Shown: in pieces, positions 35,934 through 46,917 of the stretch
Position numbering within the stretch: the first letter of the stretch is position 1
Layout: each line of letters starts with the position of its first letter
Position numbers and translations under genes: made by a program
The notes under the pieces: generated by a model
Databases searched by the model: none
What the model was told of the DNA's origin: nothing
What the model saw: only the letters and a program-made list of their open reading frames with translations
DNA from: Cocos nucifera
Taxonomy: Eukaryota; Streptophyta; Magnoliopsida; Arecales; Arecaceae
Reading direction: 5' to 3'
Assembly: GCA_006176705.1 (NCBI GenBank)
Contig: QRFJ01002287.1
Location: 1 to 64,000 of the forward strand
Length of the DNA: 64,000 nt

Positions 35934-37541
35934 CTGTAGAGAGTCAAAGATTCTAGTTANNNNNNNNNNNNNNNNNNNNNNNNNNNNNNNNNNNNNNNNN
36001 NNNNNNNNNNNNNNNNNNNNNNNNNNNNNNNNNNNNNNNNNNNNNNNNNNNNNNNNNNNNNNNNNNNNNNNNNNNNNNNNNNNNNNNNNNNNNNNNNNNN
36101 NNNNNNNNNNNNNNNNNNNNNNNNNNNNNNNNNNNNNNNNNNNNNNNNNNNNNNNNNNNNNNNNNNNNNNNNNNNNNNNNNNNNNNNNNNNNNNNNNNNN
36201 NNNNNNNNNNNNNNNNNNNNNNNNNNNNNNNNNNNNNNNNNNNNNNNNNNNNNNNNNNNNNNNNNNNNNNNNNNNNNNNNNNNNNNNNNNNNNNNNNNNN
36301 NNNNNNNNNNNNNNNNNNNNNNNNNNNNNNNNNNNNNNNNNNNNNNNNNNNNNNNNNNNNNNNNNNNNNNNNNNNNNNNNNNNNNNNNNNNNNNNNNNNN
36401 NNNNNNNNNNNNNNNNNNNNNNNNNNNNNNNNNNNNNNNNNNNNNNNNNNNNNNNNNNNNNNNNNNNNNNNNNNNNNNNNNNNNNNNNNNNNNNNNNNNN
36501 NNNNNNNNNNNNNNNNNNNNNNNNNNNNNNNNNNNNNNNNNNNNNNNNNNNNNNNNNNNNNNNNNNNNNNNNNNNNNNNNNNNNNNNNNNNNNNNNNNNN
36601 NNNNNNNNNNNNNNNNNNNNNNNNNNNNNNNNNNNNNNNNNNNNNNNNNNNNNNNNNNNNNNNNNNNNNNNNNNNNNNNNNNNNNNNNNNNNNNNNNNNN
36701 NNNNNNNNNNNNNNNNNNNNNNNNNNNNNNNNNNNNNNNNNNNNNNNNNNNNNNNNNNNNNNNNNNNNNNNNNNNNNNNNNNNNNNNNNNNNNNNNNNNN
36801 NNNNNNNNNNNNNNNNNNNNNNNNNNNNNNNNNNNNNNNNNNNNNNNNNNNNNNNNNNNNNNNNNNNNNNNNNNNNNNNNNNNNNNNNNNNNNNNNNNNN
36901 NNNNNNNNNNNNNNNNNNNNNNNNNNNNNNNNNNNNNNNNNNNNNNNNNNNNNNNNNNNTGATGGGTTAGCCAATGAGTGAACAACTCTTGTTCAATGAT
37001 TCTCTAATCATGGTGCACCCAAACTTGGTCTCTAATTCATGAATCTCACCGTATCCGAAATATTGATCCACTCCTTAGTTAAGTCAGACCCACCATTTGC
37101 ATAGACTGGGTTCCTAATTGGGTCTCTCACCGTATCCAAAATATTGAGCCCAACTCATCCTCCAGCCCATAGCATCCAATGCCTAATAGACATGGTTGCG
37201 TCTTCCCGGTGCAACTGAGCCACTGTATCCAGCCGAGAACAATCAACCCCGGGAAGGGCCCGCACGTCTACAATGGTGGAAGACCTCAGACTTAATCTTT
37301 TCTTAGGGAGAATTGATTCAGGTCTCATTAAACTAGACTTGGCTTAGTCATAACAATTATGACTAACCTAGTGGCATGGGTTCAGCTCGGATTATTGACC
37401 ACCTCAGATCAGAACTGTGTCAACAGATATGGCCAGGTAAGTGAGACCGGTGGAAGGAATATGCCGTTAACTCGCACAAGAACGCATTCAGGTCGAGTAG
37501 CTTCCAATTAAAAACCAGTCGGTCGTCTGTGCCAAACTTAC
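35934..37541 (-). other. putative leader intron of element B (contains the N gap)
   Basis: The donor AAG|GTAAGT (edge at 37541) and the acceptor TACAG|G (edge at 35934) are identical to those of A and C. Apparent length is inflated by the N run; homology to A predicts about 790 nt. Confidence 0.45.
35960..36959. other. assembly gap, 1000 N
   Basis: Exactly 1000 N. The flanks match element A at 4362 and 4546, between which A has only 183 bases, so the gap length is a placeholder. Long 'open' frames through the N run are artefacts. Confidence 0.97.
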
Positions 37542-37921
37542 CTTAGACACCAAATTGTTGAGTCAGAACCAATTGGGTTAGCCTACAATCCAGACTCTAA
37601 CCTCTGAGCCTAATTAGGTCTTGCTTGATCGTGACTCGATCTTGACCCAGACTTAATCCTATTAGGCTGGTCAATTTAAGCATTGTTGATCCCATCTAAC
37701 CAACTCTTGATTCGGTTTGATCAACCGCTTAGACCTAATTGAGCTACCCAAGCCCGAACCCAGTATTATGAATATGTCTTAGATCTGAAATTCTCAATTT
37801 TAGACCTAATTAATATTCCATAAACTTAATTCTTAATTAAGTTGGGTTCATAAACAAAATATGCACAATAAATCCTAGGGTTTCAGGATCTAGGGTTTTG
37901 CAGAAAGTAAGTTTTGGGTTT

Positions 37922-38046
37922 CTGATTAAGGACGAACACGCAGCACCCCTACACGTCATAAGAACACCCCATCGAATGGGAAGAGAGGGCCTTTAAACCC
38001 TTCTTCGTTCTTATGACCGGACGGCCAAGAGGAACGCCTTAATCAG
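37922..38046 (-). other. nested hairpin in leader of element B
   Basis: Same arms as in A: CTGATTAAGG with CCTTAATCAG outside, GTCATAAGAAC with GTTCTTATGAC inside, all perfect. Confidence 0.6.
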
Positions 38047-38604
38047 GAACATGTAAATCTACAAAACAGTTATAGATCTATATCATATATCTCATATACA
38101 AATTTAGATCTAATCATGGCATATTTTGCATACATCTCATGTATCAAATCATGCATGTTTTCAGATCTAAATTATCACATAATAATCTAAAAAATTAGAT
38201 TTAAATTGATCTAATCAAAATAAATTCTAATCTAGACAATTATGTAGAACTATTCTACAACTAGTCTAGTCATGCATCTAATCATATCTCATATGATATT
38301 TAAAATTAAATAATTTTTATTTGCTGTTTATCAGATGTTATTATAACACTTATAATATCAAAAAATAGTAAATAAGAAGATCTAAAATATGATTTAATCA
38401 GATTAAATCAAAGACATGCAAAACTATTCTATAGAACTATTCTATTCTAGAACTAGTCATGCATATCTTCATGTTCTTAGATCCAAATCATTTAATTTTA
38501 ATTTTTCTGATTTCAGATCTGATCACATCTCATGTGACATCTGAAATCACTTTATTTTCTAATTAAAATAAAATTAAAATCAGATCTAAATAATTTAGAA
38601 CCAT

Positions 38605-38617
38605 GGCTCTGATACCA
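38605..38617 (-). other. primer-binding site of element B
   Basis: On the minus strand this reads TGGTATCAGAGCC, two bases after the LTR. Confidence 0.9.
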
Positions 38618-38619
38618 GT

Positions 38620-40903
38620 TGAAGGGAAATCCTGATTTCCCGATCCAGGTTCGTCCAGATCTGATTAGATCAAGAGATATATTTCAAAAATTTTTCTCTT
38701 GATCTCAATCAGATCTTGATATATTTTAGATCTGATTCTTATTATTTTAATAAATAAAATAAAATAAGATAAATTAAATCAAATTTAATTTACCTGATTT
38801 GGGTAATCCTATTACCCTGTAGATGATCCTGATTGCAGCGGAAGGTTCTGGATCTTAGCCACGCAAGCGCCTGGCCTCTACCGGTATCCACTCGGGTTGG
38901 ATCTGGAGATCCTCTTCTTCTCTATCACACCTCCAAAAATCAGATCTGGATCTGATCTGGAGGATCTTCAAAACTCTTTTGAAGATCTGCAGTCGTCCTT
39001 TTGCAGCAGCGCAGCCTTCTTGCTTTTGATCGCCTTTCCTTGATCTGAATCGCACCAACCTAAGTCCAAAACACCTTTTGGACGTGGAGAGCAAGGGGAG
39101 AAGAGAGCTATGGCATGGAGAAGGAGGGGAGAGGCAGCCTTGGGGCGTGTCTAATAGCATTCACTTTCACTTAATTAGGGTTGGGCGCAGGGTCTTATTT
39201 ATAGACCTCTTGTGATCCAACTCCTCTTCCTCTCAACCAATCACAACCCTTTGTGAAATCAGATCTAAATCTGATTGGTTGGAATAGAGACCCCTGGATT
39301 CCTCCTTAGAGGGCGCCTAAGACCAGTCAAACTTGGATTCTTAGTAGAACTCTGAATTGGAATCCAAAAGGGAGATGGAGTCCTTGTCCAACAAGGACTC
39401 CTAGGCGCCTCCTAACTTGGGCTCACGCCACCCTTGGCGTGCGCCCTTCTCCTTGCCAGGTTCTGGCAGGGGGACAGGCCCCCACCAGCTCTCCAATAGG
39501 TGCATGACATGTGGTCAAAAGTCAAAGTGGTCAATGGTCAACGTTTGACCAGTCAAAGGTAGACTTTTGACCAAAGTCAAAGAACAAGAAATGGCAGGTG
39601 ACCAAAAATGGCAGGTAATGTCTTACAAATAAGACAACCTATTCTGACTTGGACAACCTCCAGTCAGACCATATGAAGGCCTCTGATTGAGCACAAACTC
39701 CTTTTGGCTCAGTCAGGACAACTTATTTATGATAGTAAAAGAAGAACGTTAGGTTCAATCGAGTGCTAGCACGATTTCCTTGAACCTAATTGAATCTCAT
39801 TCAGATCAATTGAACTAGATCAGTTCAATTGATGATCACCAGATTCAAACCCTTGTTTGTGTGACCCAGTTAGGTTCAGTTCTGTATGGTAATGGGATAT
39901 GTCATGATCTCTATCATAGACATCATCGAAACTCCTTTCGATGGATCAGAACTCTTCTGATTCGAACAGCTAGAATGATCGATCATCTAAATCATTCTAA
40001 TTGCTCCCAAAATCCACCAGTGACACCTAGCAGTATATGGTGGCAACCCATCAGAGCTGAATGCGAACCTCTTGGTGCAGCTACCTGTGTGATTAAGTTC
40101 TTCTATCTTGAGCCCCGATCAGATTAGGGTTAAGGTGAACTCGTCAAACCCTAGTCTCTGTCATATGATGTAATCATTCGATTCGAGTCCAATGTGAAAA
40201 TCTAAATAGAAACTCTTTCTATTATTTCACTCTGCCATGGCCATGGGCTTCTGGACTTGATTCTCATGATCATCATAGGGCTACTCCTCTACCACCGAGG
40301 TAGATAGATCCCATCTTGATGCAATCCAGTTCCTACAATGAACATGTCATAGCCAACATACACCTCAGGGTTCCATATGGCTAGGAGACCGAGTAATGGT
40401 GTAGTCAAACTATAACACCCTCAAGGTGAACTGCCGATGCATCTCAGGTCAAAGAACCAGACACACTACTGCAGCATCGAGTCAGTCATTGACGAGAAGG
40501 TAGACTTCCTAATGACTACTCGAGGTGGTCACGCTCAGTGCCCTCGTTCTCTAACGAGTACCTGTACTCTCGCTCCGGTGTCTCCACACCGTAGACTCAA
40601 GACTCATCTACTAAAGAGAAGCGATCGTACACCAACCTTCCGGATCAATCACCATCCTCGTGATGATCCTATGGTCGGGAGCTATTTATGAGTTAATAAT
40701 GATTATTCATGTCTTAAATTTTCAACTCTTGAAAATATGAATTATCATTACCATTAATCCAAAGGATGTATCACAGACACTAAATACACAGGTGTGATAG
40801 AAAATAACCCATTTCATTAATTATAGTCAAAATTACAATTTTGCCCCTAGAAGTGTATTACAAGTGTCAGCCAATTCTGGCTTCTAGGGCACATATATCT
40901 AAT
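38620..40903 (-). repeat. 5' LTR of element B (2.28 kb)
   Basis: It aligns over its length with the 3' LTR of B with few differences. The W-box cluster is at 39514-39580. The outermost TG has become TA on the minus strand. It directly abuts the right half of the C 5' LTR. Confidence 0.9.
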
Positions 40904-41253
40904 AGAAGATCCTCCAGATTAGATCTAGATCTAATTTTTGGAGGCATGTTAGAGAAGAAGAGGATCTCCAGATCTAGCCTGAGTGGATACCGATAGAGGC
41001 TAGGCACTTGCATGGCTAGATCCAGAACCTTTCGCTGCAAATAGGATCATCAACGGGTAATAGGATTATCCAAATCAGGTAAATTAAATTTGATTTAATT
41101 TATTCTTATTTTATATTATTTATTAAAATAATAAGAATTATATCTGAAATATCTCAGATCTGATATAGATCAAAGAAATTTTTTTTTGAAATATATCTCT
41201 TGATCTGATCAGATCTGAACGAACCTGGACCGGGAAATCAGGATTTCCCTTCA
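40904..41253 (+). repeat. 5' LTR of element C, right part
   Basis: It matches the 3' LTR of C from 48844 to its end (GAAGATCCTCCAGAT through CTTCA). It resumes the LTR interrupted at 29684. Confidence 0.88.
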
Positions 41254-41255
41254 AC

Positions 41256-41268
41256 TGGTATCAGAGCC
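41256..41268 (+). other. primer-binding site of element C
   Basis: TGGTATCAGAGCC, two bases after the LTR. Confidence 0.9.
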
Positions 41269-41822
41269 AAGGTTCTAAATTATTTAGATCTGATTTTAAA
41301 TTTATTTTAATTAGAAAATAAGTAATTTTAGATATCACATGAGATATGATCAGATTTGAAATTAGAAAAAATTAAAATTAAATGATTTAGATCTAAGATT
41401 AGGAAATATGCATGACTAGTTCTAAAATAGAATAGTTCTATAGAATAGTCTTGCATGTTTTTGATTTAATCTGATTAAATCATATTTTAGATCCTTTTTA
41501 TTTACTATTTTTTGATATTATAAGTATTATAATAACATCTAAAAAATAGCAAATAAAATTATTTAATTTTAACATCATATGAGATATGATTGATGCATGT
41601 CTAGACTAGTTGTAGAATAGTTCTACATAGTTGTCTAGATTAGAATTTATTTTGATTAGATCAATTTAAATCTAATTTTTTAGATTATTATGAGATAATT
41701 TAGATCTAAAAATATGCATGATTCGATACATGAGATGTATGCAAAATATGCCATGTTTAGATCTGATTTGTATATGAGATATATGATATAGATCTAAAAC
41801 TATTTTGTAGTATTGCATGTTC

Positions 41823-41947
41823 CTGATTAAGGCGTTCCTCTTGGCCGTCCGGTCATAAGAATGAAGAAGGGTTTAAAGGCCCTCTCTTTCCATTCGATGG
41901 GGTGTTCTTATGATGTGTAGGGGTGCTGCATGTTCGTCCTTAATCAG
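41823..41947 (+). other. nested hairpin in leader of element C
   Basis: The outer arms CTGATTAAGG and CCTTAATCAG are perfect. The inner arms keep TCATAAGAA/TTCTTATGA, with a changed base at each outer end. Confidence 0.58.
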
Positions 41948-42328
41948 AAATCTAAAACTTACTTTCTGCAAAATCCTAGATCCTGAAACCCTAGGATTTA
42001 TTGTGCATATTTTATTTATGAACCCTACTTAATTAAAAAAATTAAGATTATGGAATATCAATTAGGTCTAAAATTGAGAATTTCAGATCTAAGACATATT
42101 CATAATACTGGGTTCGGCTTGGGTAGCTCAATTAGGTCTAAGCGGTTGATCAAACCGAATCAAGAGTTGGTTAGATGGGATCAACAATGCTTAAATTGAC
42201 CAGCCTAATAGGATTAAGTCTGGGTCAAGATCGAGTCATGATCAAGCAAGACCTAATTAGGCTCAGAGGTTAGAGTCTGGATTGTAGGCTAACCCAATTG
42301 GTTCTGGCTCAACAATTTGGTGTCTAAG

Positions 42329-43120
42329 GTAAGTTTGGCACATACGACCGACTGATTTTTAATTGGAAGCTACTCGACCTGAATGCATTCTTGTATGAGT
42401 TAATGGCATATTCCTTCCACCGATCTCACTTACCTGGCCATATCTGTTGACACAGTTCTGATCTGAGGTGGTCAATAATCCGAGCTAACCCATGCCACTA
42501 GGTTAGTCATAATTGTTATGACTATGACAAGTCTAGTTTAATGAGATCCTGAATCAATTCTTCCTAAGAAAAGATTAAGTCTGAGGTCTTCCACCATTGT
42601 AGATGTGCGGGCCCTTCCCGAGGTTGATTGTTCTCGGCTGGATACAGTGGCTCAGTTGCATCGGGAAGATGCAACCATGTCTATTAGGCATTGGATGCTA
42701 TGGGCTGGAGGATGAGTTGGGCTCAATATTCTGGATACGGTGAGAGACTCAATTAGAAATTCCAGTCTATGCAAATGGTGGGTCTGACTTAACTAAGGAG
42801 TGGATCAATATTTTGGATACGGTGAGATTCATGAATTAGAGACCAAGTTTGGGTGCACCATGATTAGAGAATCATTGAACAAGAGTTGTTCACTCATTGG
42901 CTAATCCATCACCAATAACTGTTAGGTGAGGTGATGAGTCAGTTGGTGAGACCGCACCATCCACTAGAAATCATTAATCGTGGAGATTTTCGCATCTCTA
43001 CAGAGGAAGTGTAGGGATCCGAGAAAATAGTAGAAGCTAATTTGTTTAAAAATAAAATCCCTAAATAAATTGATCAAATCATAATTACAGTATCTAACTA
43101 GAATCTTTGACTCTCTACAG
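42329..43120 (+). other. putative leader intron of element C
   Basis: The donor CTAAG|GTAAGTTTGG and the acceptor GACTCTCTACAG|GAAA lie 792 nt apart. CTAAC at 43094-43098 puts the branch adenine 23 nt before the AG. The acceptor is four bases before the gag ATG (43125). The region has no open frame and holds the leader block also found in family 2. Confidence 0.5.
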
Positions 43121-43124
43121 GAAA

Positions 43125-46100
43125 ATGTTTGCGTCCAACCCACGTATCCTGGACACACATAGATTAATCAACCCAATTATAAAGATTGGCTCAGGAACTA
43201 CAAAATAGTTTTGGATTCCAAGAAGTTAACCCATGTACTAGATCAGGACCCTCCCACCTTACCAACCCATCCATCCATTGAACAGAGAGCATCTTTGGAG
43301 AAATGGATAGATGAAGATAATAAGGCTAGATATTATATGTTGGGCTCGATGTCTCATGAGCTCTAGCACCAACATGAAGATATCGGGACTGCTCGGCAAA
43401 TGTTGGCTCACCTGTAGGAGATGTTTGGTGAACAGAGTCGCGCAGCCAAGTATCAAGTCACGAAATGACTTTTTAAGGCTAAGATGCGTGATGGACAGTC
43501 AGTCCAAGATCATTGTCTGACAATGATCAAGGACATGAAAGAGCTTGAGAAGCTCGGTATGAAGTTAGACTTAGACCTGCAGAATGATATTATTCTGCAA
43601 TCCTAGACTGATGCATATGGGCAATTCATCATGAATTACCACATGCATAAACTTCAAAATTCCTTGGCTGAATTAATGAATATGCTGGTTACCGTTGAGC
43701 TTTCTATGAAAGGTTCTAAAGGCTCAGTTCTTGCTATGGAACAGACTTCTTCCAAAAGAAAGTCTTATGGAAAGAAAAAAAAGTCTGCGTAAAAGCAGAA
43801 GATGGAAGGAACAAAGAAGAAGAAGGCAGAGCCAAAGAAAAAGGTCGATGTCAAAGGAAAGTGTTTCCATTGCAACAGTGACGACCATTAGAAGCGGAAC
43901 TGTCCTACTTACCTGGCCACCCTGAAGAACAAGAAGGAAGGTCCTTCTAGAGGTATGCTCGTTATTGAGTCTAACCTTACGATTTCTTCTGCATCCAGTT
44001 GGGTGCTTGACTCTGGTTCTAGTGCTCATCTGTGCACTTCCATGCAGGGTCTTGAGGATAGCAGGAGGTTGAGGGATGGAGACATGATCCTACGTGTCGG
44101 TAATGGAGCAAGAGTTGCTGCAGTAGCCATGGGAACATACCCTCTTCGATTACCATCTGGTTTAAACTTAGTTTTAAAAGACTGTTATTATGTGCCTGTA
44201 GCTAGCAGGAATTTAATTTCTGTTTCATGCTTAGCACAAGAAGGCTATGTGATCACCTTCTTTAAGGACCATTGTAACATTCTTTATGAAAGAAATAAAA
44301 TTACAAATGGTTTCCTTATTAATAGCCTTTATCAGCTACATATTGATGTACCTGTTCTAACTATCGAACAAAATGTGAATGCCAAACGATCTAGGGATAG
44401 TCCAAAAGATAGATATCTATGGCACCTGAGATTAGGTCATATAGCAGAAGATAGGATCAACAAATTGGAGAAAAATGGGCTATTGAGTCCATTGACTTCC
44501 GAGTCATATCCATTTTGCGAATTCTGCCTTCAAGGCAAAATGACCAAACTCCCTTTTGTTGGACATGGGGAGAGGGCCACAGATCTTCTTGCCCTAGTAC
44601 ATACAGATGTGTGTGGCCCATTTGATGTGCCGACTAGAGGCAATTTTGTCTACTTCATTATCTTTATCGATGATCTGTCTAGGTATGGATATGTGTATCT
44701 TATGAGACACAAGTCTGAAGCTTTTGAAAAGTTCAAAGAATTCAGACATGAAGTAGAAAAACAAACTGGAAAACCCATTAAGGTTCTTCGATCAGATCGA
44801 GGAGGTGAATACCTTAGCCGAGAATTCCTAGACTATCTAAAAAAAAATGGCATAGTCTCTCAATGGACTCCACCAGGAATACCTCAACTCAACGGGGTTT
44901 CAGAACAGAGAAATCGGACTCTATTGGATATGGTTCGATCCATGATGAGCTTCACAGACCTTCTTGATTATTTTTGAGGACACTCATTGTTAACTTCAAC
45001 AAATCTACTGAATAGGGTTCTCTCAAAAATCGTTCCTACCACACCGTATGAGATATGGCACAGTAAGAAACCTAGTCTGAGTCATCTCAGAATTTGGGGA
45101 TTGTTCGGCTCATGTCAAAAGACAACAAGCGGACAAGTTAGAGTTTAGGTCCTTTAGAGCTCGATTCATAGGATATCCTAAAGAGTCATTAGGATACTAT
45201 TTCTACATTCCAGAAGACCATAATGTGATTGTGAGTCGACATGCCATCTTTCTTAAAAAATAGTTTATTCAAGATAGCGGCATTGAAAAGTAGATTAAGC
45301 TTGATGAGAAAGTCTCACAAGTACAATGAGCTAAGGACCAATTGGAACCAAATCAGATTGAGCCAATAAGAACACTACCTCCTCCACCTCGTAGATCAAA
45401 AAGAGTTTCCCATCCCCTTGAGAGATACTTAGGTATTGTTTCAGAGGACGTAGAGGAAATGTTCCTCATAGGCAATGGTGCTCATGGTGATGATCCCAAA
45501 ACCTACAATAAGGCAATATCAGATATCGACTCTGAGAAATGGCTAGAGGCAATGCAGTCAAAAATTGACTCGATGCACTCAAACTAAGTCTGGACCTTAG
45601 TAGATCCACCAGAAGGTATAGTACCTATTGGATGTAATTGGATCTTCAAGAGAAAGATTGGTGCAGATTGGAATGTGGAGACATTCAAGGCTAGACTAGT
45701 GGCAAAAGGTTATAGTCAATGCGAAGGCATTGACTATCAGGATACCTTTTCTCCAGTGGCTATGCTAAAATCCATCCGCACATTGCTTGCCGTTGCAGCC
45801 TATTTCGATTATGAAATATGGCAAATGAACGTGAAAATGACATTCCTAAATGGATATCTTGAGGAAGATATCTATATGGAACAGCCGCTAGGTTTCACAT
45901 CCAGTGATACTGATCACAAGGTTTGCAAGCTGCAAAGGTCCATATATGGACTTAAGCAAGCATCTCGGAGCTGGAACACTCGTTTCAATGATGTGATCAA
46001 AAAGTTTGGTTTCATAAAAAATGAAGAGAAACCATGTGTTTTCAAAAAGGTCAGTGGGAGCGCTGTTGTCTTCCTCGTATTGTACGTGGATGACATCCTC

Positions 46101-46903
46101 CTTATTGGAAATGATGTTCCCATGATGACAACAGTCAAATTATGGTTGTCCAAGGAATTCTCCATGAAAGACCTAGGCGAAGCATCCTTTATTCTAAGGA
46201 ATTAAGGTCTATAGGGATAGACCAAATAGGATGCTGGGACTTTCACAAAAGATGTACATAGAGAAAGTACTAAAGAGGTTTAGTATGAAAAACTCTAAGA
46301 GGGGATTAATACCTTCAGACATGGTATTCATCTTTCCAAGAAGATGTGCCCCAGCACACCTGAGGAAATAGAATGCATGAGCAAGATCCCTTATGCTTCT
46401 GCAATAGGGAGCCTCATGTATGCCATGCTATGTACACGACCTGATATAGCCCATGCTGTGAGTGTCACAAGCAGATATCAGTCAAATCCAGGTGAAGAAC
46501 ACTGGATTTCTGTGAAATGTATCCTTAAGTACTTAAGAAGAACTAAGGATATTGGTCTTAAGTACTTAAGAAGTACTTAAGACCACCATGATGTTGGTCT
46601 TTGGTAATGGAGAACTCCAAGTCCAGGGATACACAGACTCGGATTTCATGTCCGATATAGATGATCGAAAATCGACATCTGGGAGTCTGTTTGTATGCAA
46701 TGGTGGTGCTATCAGCTGGAAGAGTTTCAAGCAAACAGTGAAACCACCTCATACGCGATTACCTCGAGAAGGATTTCGTCGAGGTCAAGAGAGTCAACTC
46801 CAAAGATAATGTGGCAGACCCACTTACAAAGCTGTTGGGCCAACAGAGGATCGAAGCCCACCTTGAGAAGATGGGACTTAGATTTGTAGCCAATTGGCTT
46901 TAG
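43125..46903 (+). pseudogene. copia gag-pol polyprotein of element C, broken
   Basis: Gag starts at the ATG at 43125 but has a small deletion after ASNP and several stops. The zinc knuckle near 43862 has lost its tryptophan to a stop. A frame of 340 residues (43955-44977) is open through the protease (DSGSSAHLC), the GAG-pre-integrase (HLRLGHI...CEFCLQGK) and the integrase core (HTDVCGPF, DDLSRYGYVY, DRGGEYLS). Reverse transcriptase is open over 45675-46205 with LYVDDILLIGND, but the first catalytic aspartate of the DVKTAFLNG motif is asparagine (MNVKMTFLNG). RNase H carries DSDFMSD and STSGSLFVCNGG, then lacks the STMEAEYIAASEA part through a deletion of about 200 bases near 46740. In-frame TGA at 43466-43468 and TAG at 45261-45263 are shared with A and B. 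Confidence 0.92.
46554..46584. repeat. 14-bp perfect inverted repeat inserted in element C pol
   Basis: The arms GGTCTTAAGTACTT and AAGTACTTAAGACC surround AAG. A and B lack this insert. The arms echo CTTAAGTACTTAAGAAG just upstream, so it looks like a templated repair or fold-back insertion. It disrupts the frame between RT and RNase H. Confidence 0.8.
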
Positions 46904-46906
46904 AAT

Positions 46907-46917
46907 AAGTGAAAGAT
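46907..46917 (+). other. degraded polypurine tract of element C
   Basis: AAGTGAAAGAT lies before TGTTAG, a one-step decay of the AAGTGGGAGAT seen in A and B. Confidence 0.75.

Larger units (their letters stand above)
29685..40903 (-). mobile_element. Ty1/copia element B (family 1), inserted in the 5' LTR of C
   Basis: This minus-strand element has both LTRs, primer-binding site, leader, gag-pol and polypurine tract. By eye its two LTRs are nearly identical and its coding sequence has the fewest substitutions in the window, so it is the youngest insertion here. No target duplication is visible: TGAAT precedes it, and GAAGA or AGAAG follows it. The terminal LTR dinucleotide at the high end has changed (CTAATA for CTAACA). 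A 1000-N gap lies in the leader. Confidence 0.92.

Noticed and set aside
35886..36985. Very long 'open' frames on both strands around 36-37 kb
   Set aside because: They run through the 1000-N gap and have no real sequence.
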